This document shows positions 20,084 to 32,040 of a stretch of DNA of 64,000 nt, in pieces. The position numbers and the translations under genes are program-made. Numbering within the stretch: position 1 is the first letter of the stretch; each line of letters begins with the position of its first letter. A model generated the notes under the pieces. It was given only the letters and a program-made list of their open reading frames with translations. It ran no database searches and was not told where the DNA came from. The stretch comes from Rhodosorus marinus (lineage: Eukaryota > Rhodophyta > Stylonematophyceae > Stylonematales > Stylonemataceae), in the NCBI GenBank assembly GCA_029953675.1, contig JAMWBK010000007.1, forward strand, positions 248,001 through 312,000, written 5' to 3'.

Positions 20084-21837
20084 CTGGTCTATTCGGCCAC
20101 AGACAGAACAAACAAAAAAAAAAAAAAAAAGTTCCTAAAGAACTTTCTCTGTCCAAAAATATCCAACTCTTCCTAAAGGACTAGCGTCTATGTTTTCCAC
20201 ACCAGCACCCCACTCTGTCTTTAACGCTCATCTTCATTCTCAAGCCAAATTTCATGCTGCACTGCCCCCCTTCCTCACTTCCGTTCCACTCAATCCCTCC
20301 TTCATATACACTTCCACCGACAGTACCCAAATCTCCAAATCCCAAACTTTCTTACGCGATACCCCCAAAAAGCCAATCCAAATTCATCAAATAAACAAAC
20401 ATTACTTAATCAAAATTTTCCGAAACAATTTGATCACCTCGGCTCTGCCAGTGGGCTCTAATCCTGACGGCTATTAAAAATTAATATTTTTTAACCGGAA
20501 AACCGGAGGGTTTCGACCTTTTTTGCCATCTTGGAAAAATGTACTCAGTACTCCATTGGTTGAGAAACGACATATAATAACTATTCATTGGCTATCTCTT
20601 TATTAAAAATGGTATACCATTGGTCAAACATTCGCATCACTGTCATCCTCACCGTCTGCCGTTTTTATAAGTTTTTTTCCAGATTTCGGGCACTGCGGTT
20701 ACCAGCACGATATCCCTTCCCCTTAATGAATCAGATTTCACCCGGCGATGGAATAACCTATTAAAATAATGTTCAAACATTATTGTCCTCGCTCGCTGTG
20801 CGTTTCTGCCCGCGCCCAGAGGGGGGAGGGAGTAAAATAGTATGAACCTTATTTTGTTCATGGGTGTCCGACACAATAGAAGATTATGATTGGTGAGATA
20901 AAGACACTAAGCTTAGTACTATTGGTTAATTGGGATTGTGATTTTTTTGGAATATCGCAGTGTGGTGTATGGACTTTTTTCTATTTTTAAAAGAAATATG
21001 AGAAGCAAAGCTGCTGCTGACTGGGAACCCCTCAAATTCTTGTTTTTTATATGCACATGGCCACCCTCACCGTATCTTGCGTACGGTTCGTGGTGGTGAT
21101 TGGTTAATGAGGAAGAGTAATCAAATATTGTGACGTTTTTATTGGTCAACAGTTTAGCTTGTGAGGAGTAAGCGATATGATTAGTTTATATATTTTTTAA
21201 GATGTGTGTGGCAACGATTTTAGGTTGCGGTGACACCTGCTTTGTTTTTTTTCTTCTTTTTGGGGGAGCCCCATAACTCCTGAGTAAATTCCTTGGAGGG
21301 TTCAAACTAGGTACTGCCCAATGGTCTGCTATGGAAGTATTCTGGAATGATGGTTGGATGAACTGCGTATTTGTGAGATATGATTGGATTAAGAAAGCAA
21401 GATGCTGTAAGGGATTGGCCGTTTATAGTTTGGAGCACAGTTAGGGTCGACAACACCCTAACGGTCAATCGGTAAGAGATGGGGGTGAGGCTTGCCTTGG
21501 CATGAACGGCGGTTGTCAAGCACTGGAGTAATGTTTCTATTATAGTATGCAAATGAGATATGAAACAGCTATCTTTAGCCTAAAAAGAGGAGAGCTCGGT
21601 GGAAACGATCTCGAACAAGAACACCCGATCTTGGGTACAACGTGGTTTGCCAACTAGTTCGACTTTAGGCATGTAATGGGGTCCGGATGCTGCGCGTGTA
21701 TGAGAACTGGGGTCTGGAACTGCAGTGGGCGATAACTAGCCGAGGGCGGCTTGGAACGCACATATCGTTAGATGCTCTTGAGTAAAAATAAAAACTCGTG
21801 CTGACGTGTTCATACTATTCTGGTGGGCGTGCTAGTG
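20084..21837. other. Intergenic, AT-rich, with TGATTGG/CCAAT pentamers
   Basis: No gene recognised. TGATTGG occurs at about 20887, 21097 and 21381, with several further ATTGG/CCAAT. An A17 tract lies just upstream of the C2H2 gene. Confidence 0.4.
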
Positions 21838-22305
21838 AAGATGAGTTATTGAAACAGGCATACTTAGACCGCTTCTCAGGGTAGTTAGCCTCTGAATAAA
21901 CGGATCATCATATTTAGATTATGCGGAGGAGCTGGGGGAGGGAGGCCCTTGAGCGTACGTTCGGGCTTCGGGTCCAGAGCTGTGTCCGGTTTTCGCGAAT
22001 GAGGATGAAACGGTGTCCTCTTGCTGCGCCTCAGTTTTACAGCATCTATCTGGGGGGTCCCGGCGCGATCAGGTTGCCGCGTCCAACTGGGCTGAAGTAG
22101 TTAGCTGAATTTGAGCGCACCCGTACCTCCCCGGCCTTCCTCAGTGCTTTGGGCGATCTCTGCTTGTACTACATGTGAACGGAGAAATTGTAGGAGCTTG
22201 TCCCACCCAAGTTTAGGTGGGAGTTGTGGGGACGTAACTCTTGCTTGTCAAAGGTAGTGAGCCCTGTAAAATGTAACCGTATGGTAACCGTAAGCTTTAC
22301 TGGGC
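21838..22305 (+). mobile_element. Copia-like remnant, inverted relative to the 4.8-6.8 kb copies
   Basis: CGCTTCTCAGGGTAGTT and GAATAAACGGAT (21870-21905) match the right part of the RNase H repeat at 4804 and 6145 on the opposite strand. The block ends with a 22-base match to the hairpin at 4272-4293. All frames are broken. Confidence 0.5.
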
Positions 22306-24150
22306 AGCTAACCACAGAATCACCATCAGTAGACAGCCGGTTATGAGATAGAGCTCAGCTGCCAGCCACGCACCATTGTCTTGAGGTTTGCCTATTTTTA
22401 TCCCCACTCAGTAATAACCGAAGCATACCGCACCCTCATGTGGGCAAAGCAGTCCATGCGGTGCTGTTCAGTTTCTAAATTTGTGGAAAACCGATCTACT
22501 CAATTCATGCACTTATCGTGTCCAGCGAGGCGCAAAGCACCACCCAAAAAACAAACGCAAGTTTAACTTCCATGCGTGTCGGTACCCGATCGATTGCTTG
22601 TCCAAGGTTGGAGTGAAAAGCTACCCTCTTTTGCTACCTAAAATAGATATCCCCGAAAGCGTGCTGCGCTTGATTCCATAAGATTCGAATCTCCTTCACA
22701 GCCCGGAGACATACACCACATCATCACGTAGGCAAGCAGTCCGTCGAGGGCTGAGCGGACCTCACTAAGCTGCAGTCCCAGATGCGCTGTCGCAGAGCAA
22801 AACTGAAGAGTAAGCCCCTCTCCACTCCCCCCCCCAAAAAAAACAAAAAAGGAAACATATCCACGTTCAGTCTATTTCGTTCATATTGACTGTGAAAAAT
22901 TAATTTTCGAATAAACCTTTGATCAACCTCTCGAGATGACTGCATTTTATTGCTTAACATTTGCCTAGGTACCGTCCATTTTGTATAATTCGCCGATATT
23001 AACAATCGTATTTTATTTAACTAGAAGCAATATTGCATTTTGGGATCGGAAAATACACTGTATACGTATTGTAGATATAGTTAGACTTTGTTTTACTACC
23101 GGATTGGCTTTTTTTGGTCGCTTTTTGGGAGTGTCAGGTCTTTGGCTTGTGTTCGCCATGCGGTGAGGGCGATGGGCGGTTGGTCTAGGAATAGGATTGA
23201 TGGACGTCGTTGAACACCCTTTCAAAACCGATGAAGTAGCAAGTAGTTGTGATGAGATGTACCAGGGGTGTCCGGGATGGAGCGTGAGCGTTCCATAAGA
23301 GGAAGGATGAGCGATGTCGATAAAAGTAGGATCCGCGGCGATGATGGCGTCATTGGAAAAGGGGCGATCAGTACGAGGAGAAATTATAATCACGGTGACG
23401 AGGGTGGCATTAGAGACGGAAATATTGGTAGCAGGATAAATTAATCAACAGAGATTTTCATGGAACGTGTGTGGGGTAGAGACCGACCACTGTCAGGGAT
23501 GTACGCCGTTTGTCCAACATCCAGGGGAGCGTTCACGGCGGATTTGAAGGTCCGCGTCAAAATGGTGGGCCGCCGCTGCCAGTCTACCAAGTAGAAAACT
23601 CCCTGCTTCCTCATCCGTTTCCATCAAGTACTAAGAAAACCCCGGGTCGATTAAGAGCCGTGTGCAGTATGTAATCGGCTGCGTCACACCGGCTTGTTCC
23701 GCTTTTCGTCGAGGTCTCCGGGTTCGTTGAGGGTTTCGAAGTGCAGCCTGGCTTCCGGGCTGTCTTCGCTAAAGGGATGCGACTCACTCGCGCTTCCCCT
23801 CTTTGCTGAGCCATGCGTGGGTTCCCGGGAAAACCTTGTGTTGTGCTTTTCTACGCCGCCCTAGTCTTAGAGGTCCATTCTCTCGGTCTAGCAAAGCCTG
23901 CTTCCTCCCAGGGTTGTTGTCTCTGAATCAACGATGATTGTTTTTGAGTCAGCAATCGATCATTGAGCTTAATCTTGTATTAATTCATTGCCACCATAGC
24001 CGCGTTCCTGGATTGGAAGGTGGTCGACACGTTCTCATGAGATAGTTGCAGTCTCTTAGCTTTAGCTCAGAAGAACAGGGGTAGAGACGGGACTCCCTAT
24101 TTTCCCTTACCATGACAATACGAGCAAATGGCACGGAAACCGAAGCGAAC
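22306..24150. other. Intergenic, no supported gene
   Basis: Short frames only. A minus-strand frame at 23611-23814 is basic and Pro/Ser/Thr-rich but unrecognised. Confidence 0.4.
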
Positions 24151-24161
24151 GACAGCCTGTC
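24151..24161. promoter_or_regulatory. Near-palindrome GACAGCCTGTC at gypsy LTR edge
   Basis: Sits just outside the downstream LTR and is followed by ATTTGATAG, which is close to the ATTCGATAT after the copy at 34827. Confidence 0.4.
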
Positions 24162-24163
24162 AT

Positions 24164-24519
24164 TTGATAGAGAACGGTTAGCACGTCCCAGGTGCCCACC
24201 TGGGTACTGCCTCAATTATTCCAGGATTCAAGGTATACTTCCACCTAATTACTCCCTAATTAGGTAGTTTATCCCAAAACTAATTTTCCATTTCTAACTC
24301 TGGTTCTTCTTCCTTACTTGTTTTCTTCTCTACCTTCAAGCTAACCTCGAAAGCATTGGGGATTCCATTGTCTTTATACCCTTACTTCAAGGGGATATGC
24401 AATGCCACCGAGACTAAAATAAGTGTTGTACTTCCATAGATTCTGGCACAGTCCGCGCATAATTTAGTTCAGCCGGATATTGCTGCAAGGTTGAACTTGC
24501 TTCGAAGGCTGAGACGTCA
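24164..24519 (-). repeat. Ty3/gypsy downstream LTR
   Basis: Starts with TGACGTCTCAGCC on the minus strand directly after the purine tract GGTGGGAGGG. It shares long blocks with 27770-28065, including CCTAATTAGGTAGTTTATCC and the palindrome CCCAGGTGcCCACCTGGG. The element's last frame runs into this LTR. GACAGCCTGTC lies immediately outside its low-coordinate edge. Confidence 0.8.
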
Positions 24520-24808
24520 GATATCCCTCCCACCGAACAAGAAGCGCGGGGTCGGGCAGATTCAGCAGCGCGATGAAAATTAGTGTAGTATCGAATCTGC
24601 TTCTTCGTACTAGCAGTTTGTGGCAACTTATGGGCCGCGAACCATCGAGCATCGGCTACAGTTTCTCCATCAAAGTAAACCAGGTACTCGCTGGTGTTGT
24701 ATGGTTTCAGCCGATGTCCAAGTACTGACGTTACTATTCCGGTCGGTGATTCCGTCGTGAAACTGGGCATTTCATTTTGAACATTGTCGTGGACTCCAGT
24801 AAATTTCC

Positions 24809-25620
24809 TCAGCAGGGGAACGTAGGATGTATATCCATCTCAGCGGGTAACGGTAGCGTGTCAGCAAGAGCATTCACCTTACGTGCGACCTTGAAAGGTC
24901 CCATGTACCGGGGTCTGAAAGGTTTCGGATCGCGTAGCCGCAGGTTTGTTGTCGATAACAGCACCAATTCGCCAGTGGAAAACTCCGGGTCGCGCCTACC
25001 TGCATCATATCGTACTTTCTGTACTTGCTTAGCATAAAGCATGTTATTCCGCGCCTCCGTGTATTCATCGTGTTGATGTCGTAGCAAAACTTCAGCTGCG
25101 TCAGGAAGCGGAGAAGGGGGAGCCTCCTCGGCACGTGGTACAATTAATGTCCCTAGTAGGTCGGGATTGCGCCCATACAAAAGTTCAAAAGGTGAGTACT
25201 TCGTCGCTTCAGATATTTGAGTGTTGTACACCAGCTCCGCCATGGGTAGATCCGGGGCCCAGGTTGCTTGGTTGCACCTCAAATACGTCTCCAGAGTTTG
25301 GTTGACCCGTTCAGTTTGTCCATCCGTCTGGGGATGGTGCGCAGTGCTCATGTTGGTTCTTACCCTCAACAGCCGCATAAGTTGTTGCCAGAATAGACTG
25401 GTAAACTTCGAGTCACGGTCGGAAACAATCGTGCGGGGTAGTCCTGCCTAAAGCGTACCCAGTTCCGGAGGGAGATTTCGGCTGTTATGCGCTCGTCTGC
25501 ATCAGTGCGCGGCAAACTTCGCTTCGCGTACTTCGAGAATCGCTCGAAGATTACCAAGATTGCGTCATGTCCAGATTCCGTCATCGGGAGACTGACAATG
25601 AAGTCCATCGAGATGTCCTG
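24809..25620 (-). pseudogene. Gypsy integrase, frameshifted
   Basis: From ISMDFIVSLPMTESGHDAIL (catalytic-core start) to NALADTLPLPAEMDIHP. The catalytic-core Asp (S-M-D-F-I) and the HHPQTDGQTERVNQ block with the catalytic Glu are readable. Near 25440 the frame changes between RNWVRF and the IVSDRDSKF stretch, and the usual V-S-D-R-D is only recovered out of frame. Confidence 0.75.
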
Positions 25621-25963
25621 CAGCTTCTACTCGGGTACCGGCAGAGGCTGTAGAAGCCCTTGAGCTGCTCTTAGAGGTTTCTGTCTCACAGGTTCTGATG
25701 AAGGATTGGACGTCATCTCGTAGAGTTCGCCGGTAGTAACGCTGTTTCAGAAGGTTGACAGTTTTTTGGATGCCGAAATGACCTCCGGTAGGTTCCTGAT
25801 GATGACTCCGCTACATGTCGGGTACGAATTTCTGCGGCATACAGATGCAATAATGCTTGTATAGGGTGTCCTGCTTCCTGCGAAAGCCCTGCGCCGCATA
25901 CTTCGCTGCCTCCGGAAATACTGCTGCAAGCTCAGGGTCCCGCAGGTACGCTCAAGGCCAATC

Positions 25964-26323
25964 CTAATGGGGTATGGTTCCAGAAATCGCCAATTGGTTG
26001 ATAGCTCCTCGGCTGAGAGGATCTGCTATATTCTCCGCTCCCTTTTTGCACTGGATGTCAAATGAAAACGCAGTAGTCGGTTGACATATCGGGCCTCCTT
26101 CTGGTCCCCCAAAACTCATGCGGTACGGTCGTTGCGATGTTGGCTCTGCCCCAGGTTTCAAGTCGATTGCGAAGTTGACGTTTCGCCGGGGGGGTAGGTT
26201 CTTAATATCTTCTACGAAAACGTCCGCGTATTTTTCCGGGATGAATTCCTCCAGATCCTTTGCCTCTTCCCGTTGTTCTTCCGTAAATCCCTCTTCTATC
26301 TTTGGTTCCCCGGGTTCCTCCAA
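25964..26323 (-). pseudogene. Gypsy RT/RNase H junction with core deleted
   Basis: YADVFVEDIKNLPPRRNVNF and AIDLKPGAEPTSQRPYRMS is the entry segment of gypsy reverse transcriptase. Within about 15 residues it passes to FSFDIQCKKGAENIADPLSR, the last block of RNase H. The roughly 350-400 residues that normally separate these are gone, including the Y-x-D-D active site. The frame stays open across the join. Confidence 0.8.
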
Positions 26324-26401
26324 GGTTTGGTTACCACCAGGTTTAATTTTCTATGTATTTTTCAGGTTATTCGTAACAAATTCTTCAGGTTCTTCAGCGA
26401 C

Positions 26402-26962
26402 TTAAGATTCTTCAGGGAAATTTGCTTCAGGGTAATTTGCTTGACGATACTCAGGTTTTTCTTCAGGATTGTTTTCCGGGTTTTTCAGGTTTCTTTTCAG
26501 GATTAGCTTCTTCAGCTTCTTTAAGGCACTCACGTCCTTCTGGTTGTAAATTGATTTCTGCCATTTCTTCCCGTGGATATAAATAAAGTCAGGATCTGGT
26601 TTTGTATACCTTCGATTGGCAACCCTACTGTGCTCCCACCTGCAGTTGCACGTTGACCTCTCCCAAGATGTCGAAGAGGTATCAGGGTCCGCCGTGTCCA
26701 GGTTCACATATGTCGTAGGCCTAAGCCGAGTAGTAGGATCCCGAATCCCCCTTAGGACGGAATGACTGCTTCTTGTATCAACTAGCAGGGAAATTTCCTT
26801 GCCATTGACCAGCCCAGTCACCGTCAGGTCTCCTTTCATAGGAATCAGGGCGCCTTTTTCAGCAACAGTGGTGGCGTTTCCTACTGCTGCTCTCCTTTTA
26901 ACTGCTGTGTGGTAGGAGGTGCCGACTTCGAGACAGTCGGATCCCTGTCTGGATTTCCCCAA
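26402..26962 (-). pseudogene. Gypsy protease region with altered active site
   Basis: VTGLVNGKEISLLVDTRSSH corresponds to the retropepsin strand x-x-G-x-x-I-x-x-L-V-D-T-G-[SA]. Gly of the D-T-G triad is Arg, which should inactivate the enzyme. The downstream part is Lys/Pro/Glu-rich and low in complexity. Confidence 0.65.
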
Positions 26963-27769
26963 CTGATCCGCTGAGTATGTCCCTTTTTACCGAAATGATC
27001 GCAGACAACGTTGGCGTAGTTACGTTTCTGCAAGGCTTGCGTTCCGGGTTGATAACTGCGACCAGATCTGGTACCTCTGCTTACGGTGGTTTGGGGCGTT
27101 GCCGTCCCGTCCTTGGCGAAAGTTTTTCCTCCCTGCTAGCATTTTGGCTGGCCATCTCAGCTCCTTCAATTTTCAGCGCCAGTGCTTGTGCCTCGTCAAA
27201 TGCTTAGTCATCGTGTCTATAAGTATACCGTATGATGTCAGTCTTCAATCCGTCCACAAAACGGTCAAACTTCTCCGAATCGGAGATCGTTCCAACTTGG
27301 ATGAGGCACTTGTTGAAATAAGCCGAGTACGCCCGACCGACGTCCGTTGGACCACTCTCGCGAGCTGTTGCTTAGCTCGGATTTTCGCGTCGGCAGGGTA
27401 AAATTGGGCCTTCCGGGTCGTCTCAAGTCCGCTGTATTTTGTCGGTTTCTGATTTTCGGGTATCAACGACAACGAATATGATGCGTCTCAAGTGAGATAC
27501 CCTCGGCCAGGGTAATCTTATATTCATCGTCATCCTCGGGTAGTCGCGCTAATTTAAAATATGTTCGTAAGCTGTTTAGGAACGTGCTAATCAGTAATTG
27601 CGTCCCTGCGTCCGTCGTAAGCCTTCGGTTGCGGGGCCTGGATCTTTAGGAGTGAAGACATTCTAGTTCTGGTCCCTGGGTCTCGGGTTTACTGGTTTTC
27701 TGGTTCTGGGCTCATTTAAGTTGTCCTTCAGGTTCTCTGGCTCCGGGTAGGTTCCTCCAATCGCGATCA

Positions 27770-28065
27770 TGCGATGAGACCAGCTAACGCGTCCCAGGTG
27801 TCCACCTGGGTACTGCATCAATTATCCCAGAATCCAACGTTTACGGCCTATTAAATTACTCCCTAATTAGGTAGTTTATCCCAAAACTAATTTTCGTTTT
27901 AGCTAACCTCGTATTTATAAACCTTGCTTCATCAGGATGTGCAATACCGCCGAGGCTAAAATAAGCGTTGTACGTCCATAGATTCTGGCACAGCAAAAGA
28001 GCACAATTTAGCTCAACCGGATATTGCCGCAAGGTTGAACTTGCTTGGAAGGCTGAGACGTCCCA
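27770..28065 (-). repeat. Ty3/gypsy upstream LTR
   Basis: Starts TGGGACGTCTCAGCC on the minus strand and ends near CATCGCA. It is shorter than its partner because of an internal deletion between the TTTATCCC block and the TATAAA-like stretch. Confidence 0.8.
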
Positions 28066-28394
28066 ATGATTCTACGCTCAACATCCCAGAAATGACTGAA
28101 CTTTGTTCGAAACTGTTGTAGGAGCCTTTCGGGAGCGTGGTGCAGCGCTCGAATGAAGCGCGACCATAAAAAGATCGTATACGTAGCTTCATCATCACAG
28201 ATTGTGTACGGTGAAGGTAGCTAAAACAAGTAGACAAAGTTAAGGAGGCCCTCACGCGTATGTCATGCTGAACACAGTGTTCTTGCACATCTGTCTACAA
28301 TGAACATGTTTAAGAGCACTCGCAGCGTCTCGTGCCTTACCACTGGTGCACAATTCTCGTGATAATCTTCTCCGTATGCCTACGTTACTAAGAT

Positions 28395-28680
28395 AAAGCA
28401 GTTCGATTTTCAAACTGCTTTTCTAAACGGAGAGATATCAAGGAAAGCTTGATTTACCAACGGGCGAGGTGATTCTCTGCGGTTACAACCACTCATCAAA
28501 AACACATTGAATCAGAAGGCTTACTACACACTCCCGCCTGGTCTCATAACCCTTTGATATAAAATCCGGTCCTCACTGTGCAGAAAGCCTTCTGATTCAA
28601 TGTATTGTTCATGAGCTGGAAACCACGGAGAATCACCTCGTGTGTTGGTAAATCAAGCTTTCAGCTCTCCTCGACTTTCA
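28395..28680. mobile_element. Copia RT fragment forming an inverted duplication
   Basis: The plus strand at 28396-28437 reads KQFDFQTAFLNGE, the copia RT block x-x-D-V-x-T-A-F-L-N-G. A one-base shift then gives ESLIYQRARGD, corresponding to the following E-x-I-Y-x-x-Q-P block. The right part is repeated inverted: arms 28443-28522 and 28585-28662, about 83% identical, with a ~62-base loop. Confidence 0.65.
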
Positions 28681-28797
28681 AGTCGTACGTGGATTCTGGC
28701 TGGGTCTGGATTTACTCTGAGGTCGGTATCCATCTTTTTCGTTGCTCCTGCCAAGAGTCTTGGGTTCGCTAGCCTCGATTTTAGGATAAAAACAGAG

Positions 28798-29455
28798 AAA
28801 CTTAGGTAAACTCAGATAAACTCAGATAAACTCAGATAAACTCAGATAAACTCGGATAAACTCGGATAAACTCAGATAAACTGATAAACTCAGATAAACT
28901 CGGATAAATTCAGATAAACTCAGATAAACTCAGATAAATTCAGATATACTCGGATAAACTCAGATAAACTCAGATAAAGTCAGATGAGCTTATATAAATT
29001 CAGATAAACTCAGATTTCCCCAGATAACCGCAGATAACCCTATAAACTCAGATAAACTCAGATAAATTCAGATAAACTGAGATAAACTCAGATAAAGTAC
29101 GACAAACAAGGACAAACTCAGATAAACTTCCATTAACTGAGATAAAATCAGATAAATCAGATAAATGCATGCAGACCGAGATAAACGCGGATAAATGGCG
29201 ATACTACAGATAAACGGAGACAATTCAGATAAACTCAGATAGATGCGTATAAGCTAGATAAACCCAGATAAATACATTTTATTCAGATAAACTCACATAA
29301 GTTAAGATAAACTCAGATAAATACTTCTAGGTCAGATAAATACAAAATAGCTATATCAGGGAGATAAATCCAGATAGCTCAGGTGAAGGGAGAATTAAGC
29401 ATAACGTCAGATATATTCAGATAAACCTAGATAAATCCAGATAATACAAATAAAG
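28798..29455. repeat. Degenerate 10-bp minisatellite (AGATAAACTC)n
   Basis: About 650 bases made of variants of AGATAAACTC. The left ~180 bases are nearly perfect; regularity falls steadily to the right, where 7-12 base spacings and point changes appear. Strong strand asymmetry: few C, almost no G apart from the unit's one. No reading frame. Confidence 0.9.
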
Positions 29456-32040
29456 AGAGAAAAGCACATTCACACGCATAGGAACGGACAAGAGGACAGA
29501 ACTTGAAGCAACCTCATTTCAAGTACCACGCTTATAGGCACACCCCAGAGGTAACGGTTAGCTGGGGGGCGGCTCCAAGCACCTAGACATGTCTCCAAAA
29601 CATGTCGCTCACGGCAGTATCATCAGCTACTGCCGTAGGAAGAAACATGGTGTGAATCTGGTGAATTGTTCCAACAGTTTTAGCCCATCGTCGTCCGTCG
29701 TTTTGAAACTAACAACCCGTCGGCTGCCGGCGCTGATAGTGTTTGAGGAACTTTCACTGCACACCAATGCGTGGACTCGGCCCCTCCCACCACCAGCCAC
29801 CAGAAGAACATCTTTGCTGGATGTTCGGATTGGGAGGGAGAGCAGGGGTTTCGCGGCAAAAGACTACTAACAGGAGGAGTATAGAGCAATATAGAGTTTA
29901 GGGGAAGGCTTCAATTATCTCGAGAGGGGTGGGGAGGCATACGCTAGAGGAAGATGCGTGACCGAGGGGTGGTAGTCCATAAAATCGAACGGGAGAACGA
30001 AAGGTGGGAAGCCTTTCATCCAGACCAGGAAGGGAGGTTGACGAATTCATTGGAGGGAGGGAGAGAACAAACACGGTGGAGTGAAACCAATTCCAACGAG
30101 AAACAGTCTGTAGAAAGCGAAGTCATACTTTGCGGACAATTGGCTTTGTGTCGCTCTCTGGCAATATTCTAGCAGCATGCTCGCCGAGGCACGCCATCGC
30201 CGCCTGGGTTTGCACGATGTTCTCCCTAGTTTCTAGTTCCCTTTCACGCCCTGCAGTCGTAGCGCTTCAGGCTATGCTAGTAAAGCCAGTAAATCCATCC
30301 ATTTGCTTCCATTTTTCAGTCTCTATAAATTGATAGAGATTGATATATCCATTTTATATTCACAAGAGGAACTGTCAGCCTCTTCGCGTATGTGATAGCA
30401 AAACATAGAAAAAACGAGTCAGTCAGGATAAAAGGTGATTCAACTGGACAACACCCAGTCACCAAAACTGCCCCTCACCGGTAACGAGTCGCTCGTCAGA
30501 CTAATTATCGATCACCAACAATCCCTGGGAGAGAATATTGATGGGATACGCTAGTACTAAGCGATGATAGGATTTTTGTACGGCAACGGCTAGTGTCTTG
30601 AGCGCTTCCACAAGGCTATAAATACATGTCAGAAGACAAGTTCGTCATCGACGTGCAGTTAGGTCCTTTTTTTCAATACAGCGAAGTAGTATTGACGAAC
30701 GTATAGAATACAGGGATAGGCTGCGAGTTAGGGATTTTACATCTACCAGGGTTATTTAGCTCCACCCCCGCAAAAACAAACGACAAGATAAAAAAGACGA
30801 CGCGCGGCGAAGATCGCGCGCCTCCAATATCAAAGCAGCGTTCATACGCCACAGCAGGAAACTTGGACAGGTAGACAACGACGAGAGACGGTCAGGGCGA
30901 TCGCACGGAACAACTCCTGAAGCCAACGAGAAGGAACGGAATCCATCAACCCAAAGCACTCAAGGACCAAAGGTGGGGGGGGGGGCGGGCATATTGGCAG
31001 CGGAAAATCCACGGGGCTCTGAGGATTGTGGATTCACATTAGCAAATCACAAATGCTCGGAACTTTATCAGCAAAATCCGCACAAACATTCACTCAGCGG
31101 TGTACCACGGACTAGGCGAGTACGCGAGGCACGCCTGGGAATTTCTATGGAAAGTTGAAAATTTTGATAATCCTAAAGTGGCCTATGGACAGAGATCGGC
31201 GTTCCCCAGAGACCGGACTTGGCTTGGAGCACAGAGGGAACCGTTTCGTTGGGAAAGTTTCACGATGAAGGCCATTGTTGCTGAATTCTTGCACTTTCTG
31301 TAAACTAGCATATATCCAAAGCCTGTCACAAGTTCATCTTTCCAGATTCGTGTTTCTAAGGCTCCAAAGTTCAGCGACAGATTCCTGGTTGGAGTTGTCG
31401 TGGTTTGGAGAGGGAAAATGTTGCATTTGGAAGAGAGGAAGTCCCACACGCCCAGCTTTAGTCTGGCAGCAAAACCTGCTGAGCACAGTTAGGATGCCGT
31501 CATCGTTCAATGAGCTTGCACGGAAACGCGACGATGACACGTCATGCGGCTTGGAGCTGCTCCTCGCGGGCGTGGTTTCTTAACTTTTCATCGGGGGTGG
31601 GTGTGATGTTTACGCATGAGCGGCAGGAATGTTCTTGTATTGTGTTTTGAGTTGAAGCACAAGGCAACTTTTATTCTCAGCGACATAAAACACTGGAAAC
31701 CTCCAGGATCTCCTGGGAGCTCTTTCTTGCAACTGACCAACGCCTTCAGAATGAAACTGATGCAAGCACGGGAAGATTCTCATTTTTTCTCGACTGGGTC
31801 GACCTCCGTGATACATATGGAGCACTCAAACGTGGCTCTGCCCGTGCAAGCTGATTGAAACCCTCACATGGCATAACGACCATGACAGGGTCACGCAGCT
31901 TGGAGGCTGGATGTGATGTTCACGTATGAGGGGCAGGAATGTTCTTGTATTGTGTTTGAGTTGAAGTACATGGTAGTTTTAATTTTCAGGTTATATAGAA
32001 AGTTGGAAACAAGTTGTGTGTTGTTCTTGTTTTGATAGAG
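29456..32040. other. Intergenic, no supported gene
   Basis: Several short frames, none recognised. A ~100-base segment at about 31605-31705 recurs in the same orientation at about 31910-32010, next to the 3' end of the following C2H2 gene. Confidence 0.45.

Larger units (their letters stand above)
24164..28065 (-). mobile_element. Ty3/gypsy LTR retrotransposon, internally deleted
   Basis: Reading on the minus strand: LTR (28065-27770), a degraded gag with a zinc-knuckle-like CDHFGKKGH, a protease region, the start of reverse transcriptase, the end of RNase H, integrase, a chromodomain-like tail, a polypurine tract and a second LTR (24519-24164). Integrase keeps HHPQTDGQTERVNQTLE and STGELVLL. 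The tail after it, YLVYFDGETVADARWFAAHKL, looks like a chromodomain. The RT and RNase H cores are missing and at least two frameshifts interrupt integrase, so it cannot move by itself. The two LTRs have diverged, including an indel of several tens of bases, so the insertion is not recent. Confidence 0.85.
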
